This document shows positions 48,501-59,300 of a stretch of 64,000 bases of DNA, one piece after another; the stretch's first letter is position 1, and every line of letters starts with the position of its first letter. Origin of the DNA: Ligula intestinalis (taxonomy: Eukaryota; Platyhelminthes; Cestoda; Diphyllobothriidea; Diphyllobothriidae); contig JAYGXS010000003.1 of assembly GCA_036362985.1 (NCBI GenBank), positions 70,679,989-70,743,988 of the forward strand. The letters run 5' to 3'. Below the pieces are notes generated by a model, which did no database searches, was not told the DNA's origin, and worked only from the letters and a program-made list of their open reading frames with translations. A program made the translations under genes and the position numbers.

Positions 48501-50980
48501 GCCCGTGAAAGCCCGATGCTGACATGTCCTGAGCTCGCAATTTGCGTACTGTCAGGTCGCCTGCGTCGCGAATGGCCTATTAACCCGAGTTAGAGAAAAT
48601 GTTACCAGACACAGCCTTAAAAAACATATTCAACTAATTTCTTATCTGGAGAGGTTTATTTTATGACTGACGTCGTGAATGGTTGTGTCTTTCGCGCATT
48701 TTCACAGTCTGAACATACTGACTCACAGCTCTCGCTATATATACGAATGTTTTTTGTCTGCGTAGCCTGCAAATACCTTCTTGGACGTTCTCGTCTGTCG
48801 CCAAGTGGACAGTACATTGGTGACGTCTGTCTACCGTAGACCGACAAGCACGTGGCAAATGTTGATTTACAACAGCCACCTCCCGCTGCAGCGTAAGCGA
48901 AGTTGTATACGCTCATTATACCGACGGCTAGAAAGCCACTGCAGCACGCCAGCCGCCAAAGAGAACGAGATGAAGCTCCTCCGGAAACATTTTAGAGCTA
49001 ACAGCTATCCACGAGCGTTCACTGCATGGAATCGAATGTCACCAAAAATTTAGATCGATGAGTTTTGCTCGTCAAAGTCGTGCTGGAGCAATCCGTACAC
49101 GAAAGGGATCTCCGAAATTGTGGCTGAATCCGCCCCCCCCCGCGCATCTCGGTATAGGACTTATTCACAGGCCTACCTCCGCAATCCGGTAAGAAGTGAT
49201 GTGACCGAAAAACCCTATCCTTTTGCAGGAAACGTCTGCTGACTTCAATGCTGTTGCGAGATGTGCAACTGTGTTGGAGAAACTAGCCGACAGCTACAAG
49301 CCCCAATACATGAGCATCAACTGGATGTAAGAACGTTAGACCCAAAGTCAGAAGTAGCAACCTATGGTAGAGAGATGAGGCATGTCCTCAAGTTTGACGC
49401 AGTTGAAATGGTGGGCCGAAGTGACGACCACACATAAAAGAAGACTAAAGAGGCCTGGCTGTCGACCTACTGTTCAGTAAACGGCCACATCAATTTTCCT
49501 ACCTCCTATCCGGTTTTGCGAACCTTGCTATCAGGAGACGGTCACGGCGTGGAACAATCGGGGCTGCCAACTATCTCTGCACCCAACGTGTACGGACATG
49601 AAGCAAGTGAGGGTGGGACGCGGTTTGATGCGATACAACAGGCGATCGATGTACGCGGGGCAAAACAAAATCTGGGGCACGACAACAGACACGACACAGT
49701 ACCTCGGGCGGTCAGCGAGGAGATGGCTGTAGGTGACACAAGTGACAGTAAGACGCGAGCCACACACAGCGGCTCAGTTGGTATTGGCGGGCTACGCACA
49801 CAAAAATGAGCAGCATACAAGGAGAGCCGTGAGCCGGAATGTTCAGGCTCTGGTGATGGGCGGATGATACAACCACCGGAAACGTCAAACCTCAAATAAT
49901 TCTCTCTCGGTGAATGCTCTTTCTTCCTCTTCTGACTTACTACCCGGAAATCGCATTTTAATTATTATTCCAATACCTTACCTACATTTTCCATTTTAGT
50001 AGTTTTTGTATTTCCAACTTTTGCTCGATTTCCAACTACTAGAGATTTAATCAGACACAAAGTTCGTTAAACTTCAGGCGATGTTATGAATAACACCGAA
50101 CGTTTTCGGTGTATACTACTAGGCTTCATCCATTCCGCGATTAACTTTACAAGAGCGACTTAGGTGGATTCTAATATCGATGTTAGGAGGCTTACGGGTG
50201 ATTGGGTTTTCAAAGTTATCTTATGATTGTAGCTGTATGCCTTGCGTTCAAAATTGCGAGTAACCCATTTGTCCGTCCGTGATTACGGCGTGATACCCCA
50301 TCGGCACACTTCCATGAAACTGAAAACAAAACATTTGTTTACTAGACAATCATGACCCCCCAACAGCTTCCTTTATTTTTCCCTGCGTTTATGTTATTAT
50401 TTTCGAGCGTTTTTAATCACGATTACCATGTATGCCTCAGCATGCATAGATTATCTTCAAGTGACAGTGAAGAGGTGTGCCAATCTGTCCCAATTGGCCA
50501 GCATTGATATAGGGCACCCTTTTGCATGGGACAACACTTATATTGTCAATTTTTTCCCTCCAAAAAGTCGAGAGTTTCTTGAAGCAATGAATCCGATGAA
50601 TCTTGCATCAATTGGCATATTGAGTTAGATGCCGTGTTCTCATTACCCAGAGGTAGAGAGGAAGAGCTGAGAGCCAATTAATACATACACACACGGCGAC
50701 CGCGTAAATACTAAATGAGTATCGATTGTCTAGGCATATTTAAAATTTAACTCTGTTTTGCATTTTCTCTCACTTCTTATGACGACTTGAGGAACTAGCG
50801 TCGGAAAGTTGCCCTTAGGGTTACTCATTTTTTCCAAAAAATATATCTGCTTTCAGATATATGTTTAATATTTCCATAATTAATTGACCCTTCCCGTCTC
50901 ACTTTGTTTCTTTCTTTCTTTTTTCGTAGGAGCTGGATCTGGTGAAGGAATTCATCAATGGACTGCTTTCGGCAAAGTAA
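36493..50980 (+). CDS. LYPLA: Acyl-protein thioesterase / lysophospholipase, complete (8 exons)
   Basis: A serine hydrolase of the alpha/beta fold that removes palmitate from cysteines of membrane-associated proteins and can hydrolyse lysophospholipids; usually cytosolic. Exons are 36493-36555, 41103-41134, 41170-41235, 41279-41326, 41361-41431, 41512-41699, 44019-44186 and 50930-50980, giving 228 residues against about 230 in the family. All junctions are GT-AG and in phase. Visible motifs are LIFLHGLGDTGHGWAE, the nucleophile GGFSQGG (exon 6), the acid TMDPIVPF and the histidine GMGHSSSDG (both exon 7). Introns 2-4 are only 35, 43 and 34 nt; introns 1, 6 and 7 are 4.5, 2.3 and 6.7 kb and contain transposons. 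Whether it is the LYPLA1 or LYPLA2 type cannot be decided. Confidence 0.93.
36556..38880 (+). other. LYPLA intron 1, left part
   Basis: AT-rich, without recognisable coding sequence. It contains an imperfect palindrome at 37595-37679 (separate entry). The hydrophobic ORF at 38511-38819 has no supporting context. Confidence 0.5.
37595..37679. repeat. 85-bp imperfect palindrome
   Basis: Arm 37595-37630 begins ACAAGAGTTTTATTTTCC and ends GATTCTGT. Arm 37644-37679 is its reverse complement with about five mismatches out of 36. The loop is 13 nt. Confidence 0.8.
38890..39700 (-). mobile_element. LINE C-terminal fragment (RTE-related) in LYPLA intron 1
   Basis: Minus frame 39606-39313 reads LKLRWQRRIQGTEFLERTRI, AIRRQPPLRCGGHIVRVDKE then CLLKRLFYDG. 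39316-39083 continues with CLHCQRTFCT. This is the post-RT region of flatworm RTE-like LINEs, ending in a zinc-finger-like CxxC segment. It is heavily 5'-truncated and frameshifted. Confidence 0.65.
39701..41102 (+). other. LYPLA intron 1, right part
   Basis: No recognisable gene or repeat. The polypyrimidine tract TTTTCACGCTTCCTTTTTAG at its end is the exon 2 acceptor. Confidence 0.5.
41103..41431 (+). CDS. LYPLA: LYPLA exons 2-5 with three tiny introns
   Basis: Exon 2 41103-41134 (LIFLHGLGDT), exon 3 41170-41235 (GHGWAETLREYVPPYCKVIC PHA), exon 4 41279-41326 (KARPVALNMNMVMPAW) and exon 5 41361-41431 (HDIYGLDFDAPQDETGINSA). Introns of 35, 43 and 34 nt split the Gly of DTG, the Ala of PHA and the Trp of PAW. 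The spliced product keeps the family reading throughout. Confidence 0.93.
41512..41699 (+). CDS. LYPLA: LYPLA exon 6 (nucleophile serine)
   Basis: The acceptor TATTTAG and the donor GTGAGC bound this exon. It encodes SKWVDAEVNAGVPANRIVVG, the catalytic GGFSQGGSVSLYYAV, and SGMVALSCWLPLHAKF. The preceding intron is 80 nt. Confidence 0.95.
41700..42878 (+). other. LYPLA intron 6, left part
   Basis: Non-coding. The stretch around 42170-42410 is GC-rich with a long unsupported minus ORF. A short GCTT-repeat lies at about 42560-42576. Confidence 0.45.
42879..43105 (+). repeat. LTR-like dispersed repeat, copy 1
   Basis: Starts TGTTGTAACCTAGCGTGTTC. It shares TAGTACTTTACT, TGTACTAGTACATCAGCTCT, GTGTCCAGCAG, TCTCGGCAGCAG and GTTCTGCTCGCAGCCTCGCC with copies at 43352 and 61757. 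The TG start and lack of coding suggest a solo LTR, but no terminal CA or target duplication is confirmed. Confidence 0.6.
43352..43640 (+). repeat. LTR-like dispersed repeat, copy 2
   Basis: Same family as 42879-43105, lacking the first 80 bp but extending further right: CTCGCTATTTAATGGGTAGT, GTCATTGCTCCCCATTGGCT and GTCGCGTGACTTG, also found at 61990-62180. A 10-G run at 43331 precedes it. Confidence 0.6.
44019..44186 (+). CDS. LYPLA: LYPLA exon 7 (Asp and His of the triad)
   Basis: The acceptor CCCCCTTCAG and the donor GTAAGC flank 56 full codons. It encodes LPIFQCHGTMDPIVPFNMGS with the catalytic Asp, and CTLHKIPGMGHSSSDG with the catalytic His. Confidence 0.95.
44187..44586 (+). other. 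LYPLA intron 7, first part
   Basis: No gene or repeat recognised before the LINE fragment at 44590. Confidence 0.5.
44590..45345 (-). mobile_element. LINE C-terminal fragment with Cys-rich end
   Basis: Minus frame 44965-44612 reads VLLGGYLPPIAATERQLPRV, TLVQLRSGYSVLLRQYQHRL, then SCPDCGVSPHDCQHLFACSS. The CPDCG...HDCQHLFxC segment is the zinc-binding C-terminus of jockey/I-type LINE polyproteins. The frames at 45146-44751 and 45340-45146 supply the region before it. It is 5'-truncated and frameshifted. Confidence 0.65.
45520..46265 (+). mobile_element. RTE-type LINE fragment (RT C-terminal region)
   Basis: The plus strand reads in shifting frames KTRRTKLFSNCIRDQKAPLG, ITGHQLEEVDRFK, LLPNGQSKDDIVYRIDAAHW, then VFSILRKRLCIPRDLSVATK and IRVYRASIRSVLLCECECWA. 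Then come VFNHRCLKSILRVEYPDFIS and AIQERRLGWFGHTLRR, ending IIEAD and a stop near 46252. It parallels the end of the RTE at 7187-8974. Confidence 0.75.
46277..47278. mobile_element. Non-coding element with 350-bp inverted-repeat arms (copy 1)
   Basis: The left arm 46277-46630 and right arm 46924-47278 are reverse complements over most of their length. For example CCTATCTCATGAAATGTCAC and CCGGAATTCTGAAATG on the left mirror CATTTCAGAATTCCGG and GTGACGTTTCATGAGATAGG on the right. The inner ends GGGCATC and GATACCC also pair. The loop is about 290 bp and no ORF is present. Confidence 0.8.
47279..48670 (+). other. LYPLA intron 7, middle part
   Basis: No gene recognised. A (GAT)n microsatellite lies at 48124-48147. 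The CTAGCTTTCGAAACGTTGGG sequence near 47706 resembles untranslated parts of Penelope-like elements, but I cannot support that further. Confidence 0.4.
48124..48147 (+). repeat. (GAT)n microsatellite
   Basis: Eight consecutive TGA/GAT units. Confidence 0.9.
48760..49560 (+). mobile_element. Penelope-like retroelement fragment (RT end plus GIY-YIG endonuclease)
   Basis: 48775-49050 reads LDVLVCRQVDSTLVTSVYRR, PTSTWQ, LQRKRSCIRSLYRRLESHCS then MKLLRKHFRANSYPRAF. This is the RT thumb/linker of Penelope-like elements, whose hallmark is the DVLV...YRKPT region. 49243-49540 reads CNCVGETSRQLQAPIHEHQL, DVRTLDPKSEVATYG, KFDAVEMVGR and EAWLSTYCSVNGHINFP, a GIY-YIG endonuclease domain with the VGET-R core. 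The N-terminal RT fingers and palm are missing, and stops interrupt both domains. Confidence 0.75.
49561..50929 (+). other. LYPLA intron 7, last part
   Basis: Opposing ORFs at 49516-49895 have no recognisable content. The rest is AT-rich. The pyrimidine tract before 50930 is the exon 8 acceptor. Confidence 0.5.
50930..50980 (+). CDS. LYPLA: LYPLA exon 8 (terminal)
   Basis: A 51-nt last exon after the pyrimidine-rich acceptor TTTTTTCGTAG. It encodes ELDLVKEFINGLLSAK and TAA (50978-50980), matching the C-terminal helix of the family. It lies 6.7 kb from exon 7. Confidence 0.9.
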   Translation, partial: ELDLVKEFINGLLSAK

Positions 50981-53900
50981 TCGAATGCTCACCATCAGTC
51001 AGCGCCCGGCCTCTTACTTCAACCATTACTGTTACCCTCTCATTTTCACTGAAGTTCACGCTTCCAGTTTTACATATGTGTGATTCAAGTTGCTCTGAAT
51101 AGGCACGCAAATCCAGTGGAATAGCTTTCTCCCAGGAAAGTACGTTGTCTCAAACACATTGCGCTACTGTTTTATCGACTGGGTATAATAACGTACACTA
51201 AAAATATAGCGTTGTAATTTATCACGTAAAAGGCCGATCGACAAGCGAATTTAAGGAAGAATGCAACGGTTTTCTGAGGATTTTCCGCTATAAGACTGAA
51301 CCACCTGCTGGCTGCTGATTAATTGCGGTAAAGCCCATAGGAATAATGGTTTATTCGTCTATACTTTCGAATTAATACTCAGAGATGAAAGCGTAAACAG
51401 AACGAAAGCAAGCAACATTTATCGGGGCAGTGGACAATCAATCACTAGTGACGTCAGGCTGGAAATGCCTGCTAAGGGCGGTGTATGCCAGCGACAGATC
51501 GATGAATATATTGACTGACGTCCAGGCTTCAATCAGTTATCGTCCTGTTTTGCTGGGGGTGGATGAGTATCTTCGCGGCTGCGAAATTAAACCCTCAACC
51601 CCTCTTTTCCAGTCTCTTTTGTGCCATTTCGAGGGCAGTTTATGCTATGGTATGTGATGCACTACATCCAACTGCTCACCAGGATTTAATCGGTCGTTTT
51701 CATGATATAGCTGCGCGTATACGCCGTGGGTTGGTATGCAATTCAGACGTTTAATCCCGCAGAAATGCTCTCGATCGCTTCCGGCAGTGCTGGTTCTGGT
51801 TGAATCCTCGGGGAGCGAACACTTTGGCATCGGTCTATGAAGGCTTTCGGATAGACGCGGCGCATTAACTTGCCGTAGAGACGCCGAACCTCGCCTGTTT
51901 TTCTTCCGAGTTACTGCAGCGAGTCTGGATTCTTCTGGACAGTATTCTCACACAGTTTCGTTTGTGTGCCACCGGATTGTTGTTGCGAAAATTGAGAAGT
52001 TGTATGATGTTCGTCGCCGGCCTGTTGTTTCTATTTGTCTTTGGAAGTTCGCATGACGAGTACATCAAGGAAGGGTGATCAAAGTGCCTTCCTCTTCTTC
52101 TTTCCCTATATACACACACCGTCAATGTGAACATTTGCCCCAATTCGTGAGGAAATGACTTTCAGTAGGCAGATACATTTCTTAAACGCGCATCGCAGCG
52201 TGTGTTAAGCACATTACACACACACTTCTTCCACTGCATCTTCCTCGTGTTATTTCCTCCAGCACTGCGCTGCAGAATTGGTGTACGTTATGCACCATAG
52301 TGCTTGATTATGTGTAACCCTTCCTGCGCGTGCTCTGCCTTTCTTGCTATGTGTAAGTGGAGGCATCCAAAGGCATTGTTTAACACAATCCAGTGGGCTA
52401 GATTACCTGAGCGGCACTCGTTTATTTTGCTCCACTTACTGAACAAACCAACTAACATTCGCAAAGGCAGTTGGCGTCCAAAAAAATATTAAGACGCAAC
52501 CGGCTCCCAGACACACAATCGTTGGTTATTTTATTCCATCCATGGCATGAGGTATTCGAAGCACATTTTAAGTCGACTGTGATGTCTGCTCTTTATAAAG
52601 GCCATGAAAAAGTCCAATTCGCTGTAGCGTTTCCTTTTAATTAGAAGATAAAAAAGCTTCTACAAATATTTCCAGTCTTAATATGTTTCTGAGGTAGGCT
52701 CTTAATCGATGGTTAACCGGAAGTTTCAGTTCTACCTACAAATTCACTTGAGCACGTTGTCCCTGATTCAAGTGAACTGGGTGGGATAATTTAAGTGTTC
52801 TGAGTACAATCACTGCTTAAGCCCCATGCATGAGGACCCCTCTATTCTACGGCCCGCAGCGTTTGGGTATGGCACTTCCAGCCTAGCTCCACTTCAGAAG
52901 CAAAGGAAAAAAACGCCAATGGGAGTCATATATATTGTACAGAAATGCAGCGGGCGTCAGAGTCACCGACACGCGTTTGTCCGCTTAAGTGACTTGAGTG
53001 TTAAGGAATAAACGTACTTTGAAAGTCTCTCAGTGCCCGCCCGATCGGTCGATGAGATGTTAAAAGTTCGCCTGTGGTTGACTGACCCAAAGACATTAGG
53101 CGTGCATTATTCAGCATTTCGAATACAGTGGTGGCATGCCCTCTAGAGTATCGTAGGTCCCATAGCCAGAAGGCACAGTAAGTGCTATCCCGGAACAGCA
53201 GGTTCTAATGCTTCTTGTTCCAACGGTCTCACTTTCTTCTGATCCTGCATCCAGGTATTTTATCGTGGATAGTGATTTTTGACAGAAAACAGCAGAGAGC
53301 ATCTACCCACGTGTGGCCGAGCAAAAAAACGAGGGGTTCAAGATAATTCAGAGTACTCAGCGGCTTGTAGGAAACGAAATAGTCCGGTCGGATAATATCG
53401 GTCGAACGTACCCCAACGATTGTAAATTAGTAAATAAGAAGAAAAAGTGTGGGGACAGAGTGTTTTGAATAGATAAATTAAGTGCAGGAATGGAGTATTG
53501 GTAAGAGGAAATTGCCTCTCAGACGAATGGAAGGCAGTTAAGCCAGAAAGAGGGTGAAAACAACTTGATGAGTTTAACCGGCCTTTGACGCGCTCTGGGG
53601 CGGACATGCTTAGTTGACACGAGGGACAGAAATGCGCCTGCCTAAGAGGCACTTGAATAACGCAATCGTGGGGCAACATATATGGCTTAGGATGCGAGGC
53701 CCAAAGATGTGCTTTACAAATAAACCTTATTCTTATTGTATAGGCTTTCAGATACGTCTAGTCACGTTTCTAATCAATAATAATACTTTCTTCTGTTGGT
53801 TTTGTGAGTTTCTTTGTGCAAGACGCAACAGTCCATCAGTTGAAATACAGAAGCAACTTCTGAGCCGTCACTGAGCACATCGCTAATTGCTGCTACCATG

Positions 53901-54399
53901 GCAGATTACATTTTCATAGGGTACCTCAATGCACATATATGTAGCAGCAAACATTACCCGTTGAATGTGAGGAATGCGGAAAGCGACGATTAAATTTAGA
54001 CGTTACCACATTATGCGAAAATAGGAAAGTTTGTTGGAAATGCGGAGGACGCTATTAACAACAACACACTTCTGATAGCGGAGCGAAACAGGAGTTGGGT
54101 AAGAAAAAATAACTAAATTTCACACGATCTCATCATGCAGTAAATTCTATGTTCGTCCACGAGCGCATAGTTGTCCGCGTTTATTGAAGTAAGCAGTGCG
54201 GCTACAGAAAAGTGACCAGATACGTCGGCACTTCGGCAGAGTGCCCATCATCCCAAGACCGGACATGCGCAAACGCCTACAAGACCAAATTCTACCGTAA
54301 CCCTTTTCACGACGGCCACCGCTGCCACTGCGCAAGTTTTAGTTGCCGTAAATCATGCGACGGTGGCTACCATTTTCATCACAATTTAGAACATTTCCG
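50981..54399. other. Intergenic region LYPLA-CRLS1, left part
   Basis: The LYPLA 3' untranslated region must begin here; no polyadenylation signal can be assigned with certainty. Only short ORFs without recognisable motifs are present. Confidence 0.5.
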
Positions 54400-54475
54400 A
54401 CGTCCAGATCGCAGCAATGCTCATCAACAATGTAACGAAAGGGCCCCTTGGACCTTAAATATACAATTTATTTAA
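54400..54475 (+). mobile_element. Solo 3' tail of an A-family CR1-like LINE
   Basis: The AAAGGGCCCCTTGGACCTTA then AATATACAATTTATTTAA sequence (54437-54475) matches the tail of LINE A (GGGCCCCTTGGGCCTTAAAT at 25586). The insertion is extremely 5'-truncated; its left edge is uncertain. Confidence 0.6.
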
Positions 54476-56091
54476 CAATGCGGACTCGATCCCAAGTTGT
54501 TGTAACTTAGTGAGCTGTGTCGTAAATGGAGACCCAAAATATACCGGGACTTATGACTTCATTGTGGAGGTTAAATCCAAAAAAAGTAAAAACAATTCCA
54601 AAAGCAGGAGAAGCATGCAGTAGAGGGGAAAGCAGTTCACTATGTTTGCGTGTGAAGCATAACTTTGGTGTGCACATGATCGAAGTCGAACCTTATTTTA
54701 AATTTCCGGTTCTCCACGCTCGCATTTAGAGGGACAAATCAACTGCCCGCCGAATGTTTCTCTGATCAGGATATTATTCTACGATTCTGCTCCTAATAGT
54801 CTTGGTCAACGAAAGGGAGTAAAGATCTTTGTTGAGTTAAGCCCTTCCCCCAATAATGCAATAGAACCAGACATATTCACTTTTATTATGAAGTTGCATT
54901 GAAAAATACTCTGTTATGCATGTGAACTAAAACGGGCAAAGGATAAGAGGAAAGTGGGAGTCGAAGTCATTTAACAAATGCGTAAAAATATTCGGATTGG
55001 TTTACACAAAGCGCAGTTCTTCTTTCATTAAGAAGAGGACATAAATGCAGTTTTTGAGACGATTTCAGCAGCCCAGAAAATATTGCATACAACGAAGATA
55101 TCGAAAGGATCAACCCATAGGCGAGCCAAGAAAAATCTCGCCCATAATTTATTTATTTCCTGATGCCCACTGCCCTGAAAATGCTGAATTCTTTCTCCAC
55201 TGCCTCTCCCGTCTCTTCTAAAGGGCCGACTATCACAGAGAGTCATTTCCTGTTCTCCAGTAGCTCCAGAGAGTTACGCGTCTACCGAAGCAATATTGCC
55301 TGGCGTTTGTTTGACGGTAAAGGATCGCAGTTCTTTAAATTTACTGAACAGATTCCATATGCTTGAATATATAAACTCAAGCGACACGCTTCTCGATGGG
55401 GAACAGCCTCGATGGTATAAGGTATCGGCCACAGGAAAAGTCACTCGATAACTATCAATTTCTATTCCCTTATTCATAACATAAATAACATATCAGGTAC
55501 GAGATCACAGCCGAGTTGGCATTATCGTTTACGTCTCCAACATCTGGTTGGGCATACTTTTTTGCATTTGACACTTTTGTTATCTGACTTACCCTTACGG
55601 TTCGCTCAAGTGCCCAATTTTCGGTGACCGGCAATCAAAAAAAGGTCACAGGCTAACCTGCAGACGGGCTGCGTACGCACAGTTACCCATCAAAAATGAG
55701 CACAAGCAACCTTCTGCAGCTGCACACAAAAATGTCACTTGACTTGCATCGATGTAAGGAAGGGATGGATACTGGCAACGTCATATCTCACTTGATGGAC
55801 CTGCTCAACTGACAAAAGTAAAATAAGTGAACCTTGTGAGGCTTATTATTCATTGAGCCTTTTAAACTATTGGTTTCCCACACTTAAATCATTGTCTTGC
55901 TTTCATTTTCGTTTTAATGTTTAACTACCTCTACTTTGTTTTTTCATCACAGATGTATCTTGCACCCTCTGGTGTTTCGGTGATCTCCTCATCAATTGGT
56001 TTTTCTCAGCCACCTGCTGTTCAGATTGCTGTGTATTATTCTCTGGGTCTGCGCCATAAGCACGCTTACTGGTGATTAGCGTCTTTGTTGG
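54476..56091. other. Intergenic region upstream of CRLS1
   Basis: No gene recognised. The CRLS1 promoter is expected near 55850-56091 but no core element can be assigned. Confidence 0.5.
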
Positions 56092-56361
56092 ATGTTGCGG
56101 CAGCTGTTTTTATTACAGGCAAAGCGTACCAATCTTTTATACAAAGATTTATTTTCACTTTGCCGAATAATCTCAGGAAAACCCCTGCTATTAAACCAAA
56201 ACATTCGCTATTCGTCTTCTGGACGGCCTCGTATTCTTACTATTCCGAATGCATTAACCACCCTCAGGATTGTGTGTACGCCGGGCATTGTATATCTGAT
56301 AATTCAAAATGACTTAATGTATGCCGCTGCTATAACGGTTATTGCCAGTCTCACCGACGTC
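56092..56361 (+). CDS. CRLS1: CRLS1 exon 1
   Basis: Ninety codons from ATG: a basic/hydrophobic leader, then GRPRILTIPNALTTLRIVCT, PGIVYLIIQND and ITVIASLTDV. The donor is GTAAAG. Without splicing the frame runs into a stop after seven codons (VKFDLLP), so splicing is needed. Confidence 0.88.
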
Positions 56362-59300
56362 GTAAAGTTTGACTTATTGCCATAAATATTTCACAGGCAG
56401 ATGGCTATATAGCACGGCGATTCCCATCTCAACAGTCATTACTTGGTTCGTACATAGATCCTCTTGCAGACAAAATATTTGTCTCGTTCCTGTCGTTCGC
56501 TCTTGCCTATGCGGATCTTATGCCTTGTATGTTAAAATTATACTCATTACTTTTAGTGAGTCTATTCTTGCTATTCATGTCGCGTGACTTACTTCTGATG
56601 TTGGGCGCATCCTACCTTCGTTTTATTTCACAGAGACAGCCGGTTTGACGCCTTTATTTCCTTGACTCTGTTCAGCGACAACTTTCTAGATTCTTCGACC
56701 CTCATGTTCCAGTTATCGAGATGAAGCCTATTAACAGCAGTAAGGTAAGGCAATCGAATTTTTTTATAGGAGAATTAGCCAGCAACCTGCTTAAAAGATG
56801 GCCTGTGTAGGTGTGACTGATTTTGCGCTTGCTCCATAATTTAAAATTTTTCTTCCATCGATCTCACATCGCTGTCCATTCGGAAACGGTAAACAGGTCA
56901 ATTAAAAACCTAATAGACCACCACCAAGGCCAGTTAAATAAGGGTATAATCATACACTACTGATTAACTTCCCGAAGATGTCTGAGGGAATATGAGCTGT
57001 CATGCTAATTATTTTGGAAACAATCGTCAACGTGGCTCTTCGGAACTAATTCTCCATTTGTTTCAGTTGATGCTGCAAAGGCTTGATGAAATTCTCCATT
57101 TCACCATAAAATTTGTAGAGCAATTACCATTTCAGTTCTGGGCAAGCTGACGTGTCCATTTGTGGTAGGTAATTTACCAGTCTTCGATGAAGATTTGTTG
57201 TAAATTTAGCAGACATTAGTATGCATTTGCCGTCTGTGTCACATTAACGCGCGTTAATCGGTCTAAATCAACAGCCCAATACCGCAGAACTTGATCAAAG
57301 TCCTTCCTCAAGGCTTTAGAACATCTGGCCATAAACTCGACCGAATTACTGATCAACGGCTTGGTATGTCAGGAATACTTCTCATCGTAACGGTTGATGA
57401 GTTTGCCGATTGTCTCTTATTTATCTTGTCTACCATCAAGTTTAGCCGTTCTAGTAGTTCCTGTGGTCAAGCTAATCTGAAGATGGGGGTGCAAATATTT
57501 TAGACCCCGATAAAATTTCTGATTTGCTGTCTAAACTGGTAGCCACTACGCGTCGCTCATCATGTAAGATCGGACGTTTTGCAGTACTGATGTGGAGCGC
57601 TACTGTCTATCGGGGGCACCTGATGGCAACTATTCGTCTGCCATTGCAGTTGACTGAAGGGGCAAACTTCACCACTTGTAATACATTTGCTACCTTGTTG
57701 ATTGTTAACCGAACTTCTAAAATATTTTTTATCAGAAAAAAGTACGTAAGGTCGAAATAGGGATCAATGTCCAGAATATTTGTCAAATATTTAAGTTACG
57801 TCAGGATGCCAGCTTTTAAACAAGCCACTTTTCGGCCACCTGCCAAAACTGCACTTAGTAAAATGACTGCTTAGGTAATAAAAATTCTCGCTCTTATTTT
57901 TCGATGTCCAAATAAATTAAACCATATTTATAAAAACATGAATAAACGTTTTTTTTCTTATACAAATTTAGCAGCAACTTATATCGAGTTCGAATTGTGT
58001 ACTTAAAACGTAATATTTTTCGATAACTAACTATTTAAATTTCTTAATTTTTGCGAACCCCAACTGCCTTCACGGGATTTTCAAACCCTAGGCTGGATAT
58101 GTAAATAAAACTATATTTCTATGCGTTATTGCGAAGACATTATATAGTGCTCCTAGAATTTTTCGATGGATGTGGAGCATGTTATATCCCTTACAATCTG
58201 CATTACTAGACGGAAAGAGAATGCTTCGTAGATGGTAATTTCACGGTCTTAAAAGATCTCACAATTAGATTCCTTTTAAAACAATAAGATACTTTTTTTC
58301 AAGTGTAAATTTTGAAGAATTAATTTGCTGCCAAATAAGTACGAGAAAAAAACTTTTATTTACCTTTTTTATAACATATAGTTGGATTCATAAGGGCGTC
58401 TATAATCAATGGGAAACATTGTCAGTACTCAAATAGTCATTTTTACAAAGTGTTTTTATGCAGGGGACCGAAAGGATACTCGTTCATATTGAATGAAAAA
58501 TTCGAGGTTTATTCTGCATGTTAATCAATACTGCGCCCCTACTTAATAATATTTCCTGCTAATTAACTCTATCTCAGAAATCACTCTCTAGTGTAGTGCC
58601 GCCACGTTTTATGATTTAGCAGATGGGTTCAACATTTTCAATTTTCGAACTTTTATTCCTGCTGCGAAGTCAAGAGTCTGGAAAGGGGGAATCATTGCTT
58701 CAGCTCACGTGGGTAACCCGATGTCAGTTATCATGCATAAGCCATACCTCTCCAAGACAACCAGTTTCAAGGTTAGAAGGCACTTGATGATATCGGGACA
58801 CGTCAAACTGAAGTCTTAATTTAGCAGGGAGAAGTACTGAGTACTCCCGGGCCACTGAAAAAAAATCAGGGTCTTGTCAAAATAAACACCCTGACAGCTT
58901 TATTTGAGTGTTAATTCTGTCAAGAGAGTGTTTAGGGTCTGGTCTTTCACCAGGGCAAAAGGATTTATGTTTTCGGGCTTAGCTAACCCGAACTTGAATG
59001 ATCGAAAAGCCTTTTTTAACTTTAGAAAATATTTCTACCATCGCGTTCATCGAGTATAACCACAATATTTCCCACGCCGTTTAATATCAGATTAAAATGA
59101 CCTTGTAAGCTAAACTAGTTGGTCTCCCTCTAGAAGCGTCAAATGTTGAGGACTCAAAAGACTTATTTTGGGCTGATTTCATCTTCACCTCCATCGGGGA
59201 GATGACATACCATTTAGAGTATGTATATGATTCCCTGCCATAGAGAAGAGCTTACTGGAAGACTACTCAGTACACGCAAATATTTGTGGCATTCTTGAAA

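Noticed and set aside
49516..49895. Opposing 97-117 codon ORFs after the Penelope fragment
   Set aside because: Composition-driven; neither shows a domain. The plus frame overlaps the decayed end of the retroelement.
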